Assembly: GCF_008642275.1 (NCBI RefSeq)
Contig: NZ_CP029189.1
Span: 7,422,001-7,486,000, forward strand
Reading direction: 5' to 3'
DNA: 64,000 nucleotides
Source: Streptomyces venezuelae
Lineage (GTDB): Bacteria > Actinomycetota > Actinomycetes > Streptomycetales > Streptomycetaceae
Shown here: positions 27,444 through 36,201 of the stretch, in pieces
Layout of the letters: each line of letters opens with the position of its first letter
How positions within the stretch are numbered: position 1 is the first letter of the stretch
The notes under the pieces: model-generated
What the model was told of the DNA's origin: nothing
Database searches by the model: none
What the model saw: only the letters and a program-made list of their open reading frames with translations
Position numbers and translations under genes: made by a program

Positions 27444-27450
27444 CAGAGCA

Positions 27451-29340
27451 TCATGCTCCCGACACCGGTGCTCCGCCGTCCGACACCGCGAACTGGGTGC
27501 GGTACAGCTCCTCGTACCGGCCGCCCGCCGTCAGCAGCCCTGTGTGCGTGCCCCGTTCCACGATCCGGCCGTCCTCCACCACCAGGATCAGGTCCGCCGC
27601 CTGTACGGTCGACAGCCGGTGCGCGATCACCACCGCCGTCCGGCCCGCCAGGGCCTCGCCCAGGGCCTCCTGCACCGCGGCCTCCGAAGTGGAGTCCAGG
27701 TGCGCGGTGGCCTCGTCGAGGATCACCACCCGCTGCCGGGCCAGCAGCAGCCGGGCGATGGTCAGCCGCTGCCGCTCCCCGCCCGAGAGCCGGTAGCCGC
27801 GCTCGCCGACCACCGTGTCCAGTCCGTCGGGCAGCGAGGCGACGAGCCCGTCCAGCCGCGAGCGCCGCAGGGCCTCCCAGATCTCCTCCTCGGAGGCCTC
27901 CGGCCGGGCCAGCAGCAGGTTGGCGCGCACCGACTCGTGGAAGAGGTGCCCGTCCTGGGTGACCATGCCGAGCGTCTCGCGGATCGATTCGGCCGTCAGG
28001 TCCCGTACGTCGATCCCGCCGAGCCGGACCGCGCCCGCGTCGGCGTCGTACAGGCGCGGCAGCAGTTGCGCGATGGTCGACTTGCCGGCGCCGGACGAGC
28101 CGACCAGGGCGATCATCTGGCCCGGCTCGGCCCGGAAGGACACCTCGTGCAGTACCTGCGTACCGCCCCGGGCGTCCAGGGTGGCCACCTCCTCCAGGGA
28201 GGCGAGCGAGACCTTGTCGGCGGCCGGGTAGCCGAAGGAGACCCGGTCGAACTCCACGGCCACCGGGCCCTGCGGTACCCGGCGGGCGTCCGGCTTCTGC
28301 GCGACGAGCGGCTGCAGGTCGAGGATCTCGAAGACCCGCTCGAAGCTCACCATCGCGCTCATCACCTCGACGCGGGCGCCGGCCAGTGCGGTCAGCGGGG
28401 CGTAGAGCCGGGTCAGGAGCAGGGCGAGGGCGACGACGGAACCGGCGTCCAGGGAACCGCGCAGGGCATAGAACCCGCCGAGCCCGTAGACGAGCGCGAG
28501 GGCCAGCGCCGAGACCAGGGTGAGGGCCGTGATGAAGACCGACTGGGCCATCGCCGTGCGGATCCCGATGTCCCGCACCCGCGCCGCCCGGGCCGCGAAC
28601 TCCGCGGACTCGTCGGCGGGCCGCCCGAAGAGCTTGACCAGCGTCGCGCCCGGGGCGGAGAACCGCTCGGTCATCTGGGTGCCCATCGCGGCGTTCAGCG
28701 CGGACGCCTCGCGCTGCATCGCCGCCATCCGCGTCCCCATCCGGCGGGCCGGCAGCACGAACACCGGCAGCAGCACCAGCGCCAGCAGGGTGATCTGCCA
28801 GGAGATGCCGAGCATCACGGTGAGGGTCAGCACCAGGGTGACGGTGTTGGCGACCACGCCCGACAGGGTGTTGCTGAACGCCCGCTGGGCGCCGATCACA
28901 TCGTTGTTGAGGCGGCTGACCAGGGCTCCGGTCCGGGTCCGGGTGAAGAAGGCGACCGGCATCCGCTGCACGTGGTCGAAGACCGCCGTCCGCAGGTCCA
29001 GGATCAGCCCCTCGCCGAGGGTGGCGGAGAGTCTGCGGGTGAGCAGTCCGAGTCCCGCCTCGGCGACGGCGATCAGCGCGATGAGCAGGGCCAGCCGGGT
29101 GACCGCGGAGCTGTCGCGGCCGTCCACGATGGCCGTCACGACCCGGCTGGCGAGTACCGGGGTGGCGACCGCGAGCAGCGCGGTCACCACACTCAGCAGG
29201 AGGAAGAGGGTGAGCCCGCGGCGGTGCGGGCGGGCGAAGGCGGCGACGCGGCGCAGGCCCTCCCGGGAGAGCGTGCGACGGTCCTGCTGGGCGTTGATCG
29301 CGCTGTGCAGCGAGGTCCAGGCGGTGACTTCCATGTCCAT
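27451..29340 (-). CDS. ABC exporter half-transporter (fused membrane and ATPase domains)
   Basis: A 629-residue exporter of the type that works as a homo- or heterodimer. Six membrane helices occupy residues about 45-330. The ATPase domain (about 360-610) contains Walker A GSSGAGKST, Q-loop GMVTQDGHLFHES, signature LSGGERQRL, Walker B VVILDEATAHLD and the H-loop VIAHRLSTV. The substrate is not predictable; lipids, drugs and peptides are all exported by relatives. The VOC gene is downstream in the same unit. It is divergent from the adenylation-like gene. The start has two ATG codons in frame six bases apart and no clear ribosome site. Confidence 0.92.
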   Translation of the reverse strand: MDMEVTAWTSLHSAINAQQDRRTLSREGLRRVAAFARPHRRGLTLFLLLSVVTALLAVATPVLASRVVTAIVDGRDSSAVTRLALLIALIAVAEAGLGLLTRRLSATLGEGLILDLRTAVFDHVQRMPVAFFTRTRTGALVSRLNNDVIGAQRAFSNTLSGVVANTVTLVLTLTVMLGISWQITLLALVLLPVFVLPARRMGTRMAAMQREASALNAAMGTQMTERFSAPGATLVKLFGRPADESAEFAARAARVRDIGIRTAMAQSVFITALTLVSALALALVYGLGGFYALRGSLDAGSVVALALLLTRLYAPLTALAGARVEVMSAMVSFERVFEILDLQPLVAQKPDARRVPQGPVAVEFDRVSFGYPAADKVSLASLEEVATLDARGGTQVLHEVSFRAEPGQMIALVGSSGAGKSTIAQLLPRLYDADAGAVRLGGIDVRDLTAESIRETLGMVTQDGHLFHESVRANLLLARPEASEEEIWEALRRSRLDGLVASLPDGLDTVVGERGYRLSGGERQRLTIARLLLARQRVVILDEATAHLDSTSEAAVQEALGEALAGRTAVVIAHRLSTVQAADLILVVEDGRIVERGTHTGLLTAGGRYEELYRTQFAVSDGGAPVSGA

Positions 29341-29480
29341 GGCCCGAAGGCTAGGACCTCAACCAAACTTCAGGTCAAGCATCCGGTACGGGATCGCCCG
29401 CACGGGGCGCCAACTCCCGCCCGCACGAGCGATTATGGCGACCCCCGTCCGTTGTCGGCGCCCGGTGGCATCATCGGTCC

Positions 29481-31601
29481 ATGACGCAGGGATCCGAGTC
29501 CGTACGCTTCGGCAAGCGAACCACCGACACCGTCCTGCACCGCTTCGAGCAGTGGGCCCGGGACACCCCCGGGGCCCGTGCGCTCATCGCCGGCCCGGAC
29601 GGCCTCACCTATGGGGAACTGGACGCGCGCGCCGACCGGCTGGCGCACCGTCTGCTCGCCTCCGGCCTGCCGGCCGGCGCGCTCGTGGCCGTGGGCACCG
29701 CCCGCCAGAGCGAACTGGTCGTCGCCGTCCTGGCCGTCCTCAAGGCCGGCGGGTCCTACGCCGTCATCGACGTGGACAGCCCGCGCTCCGGCCGCCGGCA
29801 GCTGGCCGCAGCCGAGCCCCTCGTCCTGCTCACCGATGCCGCCCAGCACGCCGCCCTCGACAACGGCGACGGCCCCCGGGTGATCCTGCTCGACGCGCGG
29901 CCACCGGTGATCGGCGGTCCGCGCACCGGACGGACCGCGGCGGGGCCCGCCTACCCGCCCGGGGGCGCGCCCGCGGATCCACCTGGGGGCGCGCCCGCGG
30001 ATGCGCCCGCGGACCGGCTTCCCGGGGCCGCCGCCCCGCCGCCCGGCCGCACCGCCGCGGTGCTGTTCACCGGGGCAGCCGAGCCTCGCGCGGTCCCCGT
30101 GAGCCACGGACTGCTCCTCGCCGCCCACGAGGGCTGGGCCGAGGTGGCCCGGCCGACCCCGCAGGACCGGCACCTGTTCACCACCGGCCCGGACGTCACC
30201 GCCTTCGCCGCGGGCTGGACCCGGGCCCTCTGCACGGGCGGCGCCCTCGTACTGTCCCCGCGCGCGGCCTGGAAACCCGAGGACATCCGCACGGCCGTCG
30301 AGACCGACCGCGTCACCGTGCTGAACACCGACCCGGCCGGCGCCACCCGGCTGCTGATCGAGGACGCGCGACAGGCAACCCCCGCCCCGGCCGCCCATCG
30401 CGGGGCCGACCCGGCCTGCCGGTCCCTGCGGCTGGTCGCCGTCTCGGGCGACCGGCTCTACCTCGACGAGCAGGCGACCTTGCAGATGCGGCTGCGCCCC
30501 GGCGCACGCGTCCTCAACGTCTACGGCTGCGCCGAGTGCGCCGGCATCGGCACCTGGTTCGAACTTCCACAGCTTCCCGCCCCGTTGGACGACCCTGAAC
30601 GGATCTCCCTGCTCGGCACCGCGTTCCCCGGCTTCCGGGCCGAGGCGCACGGCGGGGAGATCCGCCTCGTCCCGCCGGACGGCGCCGACGCGATACCGAC
30701 CGGCGACCTCGGGCTGCTCCGCGAGGACGGGCTGCTGGAGTACGGCGGCCGGCTCCGGGACCGGATCACCCTGCCCGGCGGCCGCCTGCTCGACCCGTAC
30801 CCCGTCGAATCCGTCATCCGCAGCCACGAGGGGATCGGCGCGGTCGTCCTGAAGGGGGTCGACGGCCCGCGCGGCCCGCGGCGGCTCGTCGCGTACGTGG
30901 CCCCGCCGCCCGGCGGGCCGGCCGGGACCCTGCTGCCGGACGTCGAGGAGCTGCGCGACCACCTGGCGGGCAAGGTGCTCCGGGAGGACGTCCCGCGCAC
31001 CGTGATCCGGCTGCGCACGCTGCCCCGTACCGCCGGGGGCCGGGAGGACCGGGACGCCCTGCCGCTGCCCGTCCTGCCCGCCGCGGCGCGGACCACCGGG
31101 AGCAAGTCCGGCACGTACGCGGCCGCCGCGGGCAGCAGCGAGCTCCCGGCGGGCTGCGCGGCCGGCTGCGGGGGAGTCGGACTCGGCCTCGTCGCGGTGA
31201 TCCTGACGAACCTCCTGTGGCCCGGATCGACGGACCTCACCGGCGTGCCGCAGCCCTGGGCGTTCCTGTTCTCCCTGCTGTACCTGTTCGAGTGCGCCGC
31301 GTTCGGTGTCGGGGTGGTGTTCCTGTTCGGCGGCCGCGCCCGGATGCTCCGCCAGCGCCGCGGCCCCTCCCTGACCGCGGCCGCCCATCTGGCCGTGTCC
31401 TACCTGCTGTTGTCCTGGTGGCCGCAGGACAACCTCTACCGGCTGGCCGCCAAGCAGGACTGGCCGCGCCAGGCCGCCCTCGTCTACGCCTTCAACGTCC
31501 CGCTGATGATCGCGGGCGTCGTCGTGGCAGCCTACGTCGTCAGCAAACCGGCGGACCCCTTCGACTTCCACGACCCCGTCGACGACCGGCCCGGCCGCTG
31601 A
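29481..31601 (+). CDS. Adenylation-domain-like protein fused to a membrane domain; catalytic lysines missing
   Basis: A 706-residue protein. Residues 1-530 follow the AMP-forming ligase/NRPS A-domain layout: LTYGELDARADRLAHRL, VAVLAVLKAGGSYAVID, NVYGCAECAG (A5), GDLGLLREDGLLEYGGRLRDRI (A7, A8 region). The A3 P-loop, normally SGTTGxPKG, is LFTGAAEPRAVPVSHG and lacks its lysine; the A10 lysine (NGKVD-type) is Arg in AGGREDRDALP. A Pro/Gly/Ala repeat (about 155-180) interrupts the N-terminal half. Residues about 560-690 form three or four membrane spans. This looks like a non-classical or inactive adenylating enzyme on the membrane. No carrier protein or condensation domain is near. Confidence 0.75.
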   Translation: MTQGSESVRFGKRTTDTVLHRFEQWARDTPGARALIAGPDGLTYGELDARADRLAHRLLASGLPAGALVAVGTARQSELVVAVLAVLKAGGSYAVIDVDSPRSGRRQLAAAEPLVLLTDAAQHAALDNGDGPRVILLDARPPVIGGPRTGRTAAGPAYPPGGAPADPPGGAPADAPADRLPGAAAPPPGRTAAVLFTGAAEPRAVPVSHGLLLAAHEGWAEVARPTPQDRHLFTTGPDVTAFAAGWTRALCTGGALVLSPRAAWKPEDIRTAVETDRVTVLNTDPAGATRLLIEDARQATPAPAAHRGADPACRSLRLVAVSGDRLYLDEQATLQMRLRPGARVLNVYGCAECAGIGTWFELPQLPAPLDDPERISLLGTAFPGFRAEAHGGEIRLVPPDGADAIPTGDLGLLREDGLLEYGGRLRDRITLPGGRLLDPYPVESVIRSHEGIGAVVLKGVDGPRGPRRLVAYVAPPPGGPAGTLLPDVEELRDHLAGKVLREDVPRTVIRLRTLPRTAGGREDRDALPLPVLPAAARTTGSKSGTYAAAAGSSELPAGCAAGCGGVGLGLVAVILTNLLWPGSTDLTGVPQPWAFLFSLLYLFECAAFGVGVVFLFGGRARMLRQRRGPSLTAAAHLAVSYLLLSWWPQDNLYRLAAKQDWPRQAALVYAFNVPLMIAGVVVAAYVVSKPADPFDFHDPVDDRPGR

Positions 31602-31788
31602 CCGGCCGGCGGGCCGGCCCGAGGGGTGCGTCCGGTCGGGTGGGCGAGGCACCGGTCGCAGGCGGGTCGGGTGGCGGCCGCACGGCCCGCAGTGATCGTC
31701 TGGAGGCCCCCGTCCGCTCCGGCACGCGTTCGCCCGTGTCGCGGCGCGAGGCGGTCGTCAGGGTGTCCGACCGAAGGGATCGTTCGAC

Positions 31789-33288
31789 ATGGGCCGAGAA
31801 CAGGGCCGGGTGCCGGAAGCCGGAACAGCCGGACGTACGACGGCCGGCAGCCGCCCCGGGGACACGCCACCCGGTGGCGGGTCGGGCCGCTCGGGCAGGT
31901 CGGGCCGCTCGGTTCGGTACGTGCTGGGGCTTGCCCTGTCCGCGGTCATGGCGGCATCGACCCTCGTGGCGCTCCCGGCCGGCCGGGCCGAGGCGGTGGC
32001 ACCCGGAACCCATGCCTACGTCGCCAACTACGACTCCGACAGCGTCTCCGTGATCGCCACCGCCTCCCAGGCGGTGGCCGTCACCATCCCGGTCGGGGAC
32101 GGCCCCCAGGGCGTGGCGGTGACCCCCAACGGAACCCGTGCCTACGTCACCAACAGCATCGGCAACGACGTGTCGGTGATCGACACCGCCACGGACACCG
32201 TGACCGCCACCATCCCGGTCGGTGACAGCCCCGCCCCGGTCGCGGTGACACCGGACGGTGCCCGCGCCTATGTCGTCAACCGATCCGGCAACGACGTGTC
32301 GGTGATCGACACCGCCAGCAATGCCGTGACCACGACCATCCCCGTCGGCGACCAGCCCCTGGGAGTGGTGGTGACTCCCGACGGCACCCGTGCCTACGTG
32401 ACCAACCGGATCGACTACAGCGTGTCGGTGATCGACGTCGCCGCCAGTGCGGTGACCGGCACCATCGCGGTCGGCGACGGACCGACGGGGGTCGCCGTGA
32501 CTCCGGACGGCACCCGTGCCTACGTCACCAACCAGGACGACGACACCGTGTCGGTGATCGACGTCGCCACCGGCACGGTGACCGCCACCGTCCCCGTGGG
32601 CTCCACTCCCGTCTCGGTGGCCGTGGCGCCGGACGGCGCCCGCGCCTACGTCACCAACGCGAACGGCAACACCGTGTCGGTGATCGACGTCGCCACCGGC
32701 ACGGTGACCGTCACCCTCCCCGTCGGCGCGTCCCCCTTCGGGGTCGCGGTGACCCCGGACAGCACCCGCGCCTACGTCGTCAACGAACAGACCTACGACG
32801 TGTCGGTGGTCGACACCGCCGCCGCAACGGTGATCGCCACGGTCCCGGTCGGCGTCACGCCGCGCGCGGTGACCATCGCGGACATCGGTGAGGTCCAGCC
32901 TCCGGGTGAGGAGCCGGTACCGACCGAGCTGAAGCTCACGGCGGCGAAGAAGAAGGAATCCGGCGGTGGCAAGACCCTCACGCTGACCGCCCGGCTGACC
33001 ACCGTGGGCCGGCCCCTGCCGGGCCAGAACATCGGCTTCACCGCCGACGGCACGACGCTGTGCACCGCCACGACCAACTCCCGGGGTCAGGCGACCTGTA
33101 CGGTCCGCGCCGGGGAGGCGAGGAACACCTGCTACACCGCCACCTTCCCCGGTGACGACACCTACCGGGCAGCCACTGCCACGCTCTGCCGCGACTCCCG
33201 TGACGGCAAGGGCGGCCACGAGCAGCCGCTCGGGCCGCGCGAAGCCGGCGACGTCTCCACCCCGAAGCCGTCGCCGGCCGGCACATGA
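31789..33288 (+). CDS. Secreted seven-bladed YVTN beta-propeller with Ig-like domain
   Basis: A 499-residue exported protein. A long Gly/Arg-rich N-region and hydrophobic stretch (YVLGLALSAVMAASTLVALPAG) form the signal. Residues about 75-370 are seven near-identical 42-residue repeats of pattern RAYVTN...VSVID...VPVG...VAVTPDG, the YVTN type that folds into one propeller blade each. A bacterial Ig-like domain follows (about 380-470), with GQATCTVRAGEARNTCYTATFPGDDTYRAATATL. The tail is charged and Pro-rich without an LPxTG anchor. AGGGA lies about 9 nt before the ATG. It probably acts as an extracellular binding or adhesion scaffold; the ligand is unknown. Confidence 0.9.
   Translation: MGREQGRVPEAGTAGRTTAGSRPGDTPPGGGSGRSGRSGRSVRYVLGLALSAVMAASTLVALPAGRAEAVAPGTHAYVANYDSDSVSVIATASQAVAVTIPVGDGPQGVAVTPNGTRAYVTNSIGNDVSVIDTATDTVTATIPVGDSPAPVAVTPDGARAYVVNRSGNDVSVIDTASNAVTTTIPVGDQPLGVVVTPDGTRAYVTNRIDYSVSVIDVAASAVTGTIAVGDGPTGVAVTPDGTRAYVTNQDDDTVSVIDVATGTVTATVPVGSTPVSVAVAPDGARAYVTNANGNTVSVIDVATGTVTVTLPVGASPFGVAVTPDSTRAYVVNEQTYDVSVVDTAAATVIATVPVGVTPRAVTIADIGEVQPPGEEPVPTELKLTAAKKKESGGGKTLTLTARLTTVGRPLPGQNIGFTADGTTLCTATTNSRGQATCTVRAGEARNTCYTATFPGDDTYRAATATLCRDSRDGKGGHEQPLGPREAGDVSTPKPSPAGT
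31998..32881. repeat. 126-bp in-frame tandem repeats encoding propeller blades
   Basis: Seven copies of a 126-bp unit lie head to tail inside the propeller gene. Conserved blocks such as GTGTCGGTGATCGAC recur once per unit. The similarity makes this stretch prone to unequal recombination and copy-number change. Confidence 0.8.
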
Positions 33289-33351
33289 GCCCCTCCCGTC
33301 GCACCGGCTGCCCCGGACGCTTCGGTTTCGCCGGCTCAGGGGGTGCCGCCC

Positions 33352-33693
33352 TCAGCTGCTGACGTACTCGTAGACGCCGCCATCGGGATGGCGCAGCACG
33401 GCACGGTGTCCGTTCGGGGTGGACTGCGCAGGGGCGAGCAGGGAGGCTCCGGCCTCCACCGCCTCCGACACGGCGCGGTCCAGGTCCGGCACCGACAGCG
33501 TCGCGGCCACCCCCGCGAAGCGCTCGGCGACCTCTTCCGGTCCGCTGAAGAGCAGGAAGGGGCCGACGGCGGCCAGCTCCAGCCCTGCGAAGCGAAACCT
33601 GTCGGCTGTCTCCCCGGTGAGCCGCTCGTAGAAGGGGGCAGCGGCTTCGAGGTCGTCCACGCGTCGGCGCAAGGTCATTGAAGTGATCGGCAT
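33352..33693 (-). CDS. Small VOC-family protein
   Basis: A 113-residue glyoxalase-fold protein (RRRVDDLEAAAPFYERLTGE, then VPDLDRAVSEAVEAGASLL and HPDGGVYEYVSS). It is at the short end for the fold and probably dimerises to form its sites. It lies 10 nt beyond the stop of the GNAT/ATP-grasp gene in the same direction, so it should be on the same transcript and may process or bind the same product. Confidence 0.85.
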   Translation of the reverse strand: MPITSMTLRRRVDDLEAAAPFYERLTGETADRFRFAGLELAAVGPFLLFSGPEEVAERFAGVAATLSVPDLDRAVSEAVEAGASLLAPAQSTPNGHRAVLRHPDGGVYEYVSS

Positions 33694-33703
33694 ACACGCA
33701 TCC

Positions 33704-35590
33704 TTACAGGACCGAACCCGTCCGGGGACACCCCGTCACACGAGCCGGCATCGGCCGTCGTACGCCCGCCGAACGGGACGACGGCCGGGGCGGGCCGAAC
33801 ATCGCCCCGACCGCCAGGGCCTCGGCCCGCACCAGCGCCTCGGCCGCGTCCAGCACCGCCCTGCTGCGCGCGGCCACCAGCACACCCAGCCACGGCGCCG
33901 GTTCGAAGGCCCCGGTCGGGATCGCGGGGACGAACACCGCCCCGAGCTCCGCGCAGCCCCGGGCCAGGGCCGCGCACAACTCGTCGAGCTGGCCCTCGGG
34001 CAGCCGCGCCCCCAGCTCCACCCGGTCGGCGATCCGTACGAGGTGCCCCGCGCCCCGCAGCGCGTCGAGCCGGGCCGCCACCATGAAGGCGACGGACGGC
34101 CCGGTCAGCCGCAGGTTCGTCTCGGTCGGTGCGAGCCGCCCCGACCCGTCGGCGACGAAGTCCACGTCGAACCATCCCCGGTAGCCGGATTCCGCCAGTT
34201 CCCGGCCCACGGCCGCGCCGAAGGCGGTGAGGGACTTCTCCGCCCACGCGGGCACCACCCCGGGGCCCACCGTGGCACCCCGGTAGCAGCCGTCCACCAC
34301 GTCCATCACCGCCCCGCCCACCTCGTGCGCGTGGCCCGCATCGTCGACGAAACCGTCGTACGTCAGATCCCGCGGCCCCCCGTCGGCCCCGGACGCCGGA
34401 CCGCCGACGTACTCCTCCACCAGCAGCGGCCCGCGCGGCAGCCGCCGCAGCACGGCCCGCGCCCCGCCCGCGGCACGCACCCGCTCGGGGGTGAGCACCG
34501 TGGTGCCCGAACCCCCGACGCCGTGCTCCGACTTCACCACGGTGCTCTCGCCCGCCCGGGTCCTGGCCGCCAGCCTGCGGGCCGCCGCCCACCGCCCGTC
34601 GGCCCGCCACTGCCGGGGGAGCACGATCCCGGGATGCCCGCCGCCCGCCAGGATCCGCCCGAAGAGGGAGTGCGCCGCGGACTTAGACTCGTAGCGCAGC
34701 TCCCCGGGCCGCCACGGACGGCCCGCCAGCCGCCCGAACGGCCTGGTCCGGCCCCACGGTACGAGGGGCAGCCCACCCCCGGTGAGCAGCGCGGCCAGCG
34801 CCGGCCGGGCCCGTACCGCATCGCAGAGGCCGGGATCCGCGTCGCCGTCCAGCAGGCCGTCGTACACCTCCACCCCGCTCCAGCCCAGCTGGCGGCAGAC
34901 CAGCTCGGTCCAGCCCCGGGGGACCGGCCGCGGCAGCACCAGCGCGGCCGGGTAGGGACTGTAGAAGGCGGCGAGGCACGCGTAGTGGTGCGCGGGCCCC
35001 TGCACCGGGTCCAGGGTGGCGTCGGCGAACTGCGCGTTGAACTCGCCGACGTTGCCCAGGTGCACGGCCCGCCCGCCGCCGGTCCAGGCACGCGCCCAGC
35101 CGGCGAGCGGGACGGGAGCCGTCTCGAACCGGACCAGAGCCGCAGCGGCGGCTTCCGCGTCGGGTGCGGCCACCGCCGCCCCGGCGGCCGCCGCTCCCGT
35201 CGCCACCGCCCCCATCGCCCGGTAGAAACCGGCCGCGTGCGGATCGGAGTCGATGACCAGCCGGCGCACCCCCAGGTCCACGGCCCGCCGCAGCACGTCC
35301 CGGTACAGCACCCGGCCCACGCCCTGCCCGATGGCGGACGGCTCCACGAAGAGCAGCCCGAGCGCCGCCAGCGGGGGAGTTCCCTCCAGCGAGGCGATCC
35401 CGAGCACCTCTCCCCGCCCGTTTTCGGCCACGGCGACACGGCGTGCGGTCACGTCGCCGGACCGGATCCGCAGGTCCGGCGCGCACGCGTCCAGGAAGGC
35501 GGGGTCGTACCCCCAGTGCGCCTTGGACCGCATCACCAGCCCGGTCAGGGCCTCCGCCTCGTCCGGCCGCGCGGCCCTGACCTTTACCAT
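33704..35590 (-). CDS. GNAT acetyltransferase fused to a pre-ATP-grasp/ATP-grasp ligase
   Basis: A 628-residue bifunctional protein. Residues 1-150 are a GNAT acetyltransferase with the acetyl-CoA loop IGQGVGRVLYRD and the final AGFYRAMGAV strand-helix. Residues about 165-300 look like a pre-ATP-grasp domain (HLGNVGEFNAQF, then YSPYPAALVLPRPVPRGW). Residues about 340-560 are an ATP-grasp domain: VVKSEHGVGGSGTTVL (lysine and Gly-rich loop), LLVEEYVGG and GWFDVDFVADGSG leading to TETNLRLTG (metal ligands). Such ligases join carboxylates to amines through acyl phosphates, as in peptide ligases of PGM1 type. GGAGG lies 7 nt before the ATG. Both substrates are unknown. A DUF350 gene is divergent. 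Confidence 0.82.
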   Translation of the reverse strand: MVKVRAARPDEAEALTGLVMRSKAHWGYDPAFLDACAPDLRIRSGDVTARRVAVAENGRGEVLGIASLEGTPPLAALGLLFVEPSAIGQGVGRVLYRDVLRRAVDLGVRRLVIDSDPHAAGFYRAMGAVATGAAAAGAAVAAPDAEAAAAALVRFETAPVPLAGWARAWTGGGRAVHLGNVGEFNAQFADATLDPVQGPAHHYACLAAFYSPYPAALVLPRPVPRGWTELVCRQLGWSGVEVYDGLLDGDADPGLCDAVRARPALAALLTGGGLPLVPWGRTRPFGRLAGRPWRPGELRYESKSAAHSLFGRILAGGGHPGIVLPRQWRADGRWAAARRLAARTRAGESTVVKSEHGVGGSGTTVLTPERVRAAGGARAVLRRLPRGPLLVEEYVGGPASGADGGPRDLTYDGFVDDAGHAHEVGGAVMDVVDGCYRGATVGPGVVPAWAEKSLTAFGAAVGRELAESGYRGWFDVDFVADGSGRLAPTETNLRLTGPSVAFMVAARLDALRGAGHLVRIADRVELGARLPEGQLDELCAALARGCAELGAVFVPAIPTGAFEPAPWLGVLVAARSRAVLDAAEALVRAEALAVGAMFGPPRPSSRSAGVRRPMPARVTGCPRTGSVL

Positions 35591-35685
35591 CTGCTGACCT
35601 CCCCATGGTCCGGGTCAAGGCCGTGCGATAGATTCGGCCTCCCCACGGCACATACTTTCCCACCCACGCGGAGACGGGCTTCTCA

Positions 35686-36108
35686 ATGAGCGACATCATC
35701 AACGGACTTGGCCGCACGAGCGCCTACGGCGGCCTCGGCCTCGTGCTGCTGATCCTCGGCATCGTCCTCGTGGACGTGCTGACGCCCGGGAAGCTCCCCC
35801 AGCAGATCTGGGAGCAGCGCAACCGCAACGCGGCCCTCTTCCTCAGCTCCGCGCTCCTCGGTATCGGCGGCATCGTCTTCACCTCGATCTGGACGACCTA
35901 CGACGACTTCGGCAAGGGCCTGCTGTCCACCGCGGCCTTCGGCCTGCTCGGCCTGATCCTGATGGCGGTGGCCTTCCTGGTGCTCGACCTGGTGACTCCC
36001 GGCAAGCTCGGCGCCATCGTCGTGGACCCGGAGCCCCACCCGGCGGTCTGGGTCTCGGCCGCCTGCAACCTCGCGGTGGCCGCGATCGTCGCCGCCTCGA
36101 TCGCCTGA
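35686..36108 (+). CDS. DUF350 family membrane protein
   Basis: A 140-residue protein with four hydrophobic helices arranged as two similar halves, each containing the motif D-x-L/V-TPGKL (VDVLTPGKLPQQIW and LDLVTPGKLGAIVV), the hallmark of DUF350. The function is unknown. In other bacteria, DUF350 genes frequently neighbour ATP-grasp enzymes of the glutathionylspermidine synthetase kind (the E. coli yjfL/yjfC region), and here one starts divergently 95 bp away. The gene is followed by an exceptionally strong hairpin. Confidence 0.88.
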   Translation: MSDIINGLGRTSAYGGLGLVLLILGIVLVDVLTPGKLPQQIWEQRNRNAALFLSSALLGIGGIVFTSIWTTYDDFGKGLLSTAAFGLLGLILMAVAFLVLDLVTPGKLGAIVVDPEPHPAVWVSAACNLAVAAIVAASIA

Positions 36109-36117
36109 CGCGGAGCG

Positions 36118-36175
36118 CCCGTTCACGGCGAGAGCGCCGCTCCCCCAGGGGAGCGGCGCTCTCGCCGTGAACGGG
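36118..36175. terminator. Very long perfect hairpin (28-bp stem), bidirectional terminator
   Basis: Arms 36118-36145 and 36148-36175 are fully complementary around a 2-nt centre. The hairpin lies 9 nt after the DUF350 stop and 26 nt beyond the end of the convergent acyltransferase gene. Confidence 0.85.
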
Positions 36176-36201
36176 GCCGGGGCCGGTCCACCGGGTCCCG
36201 C

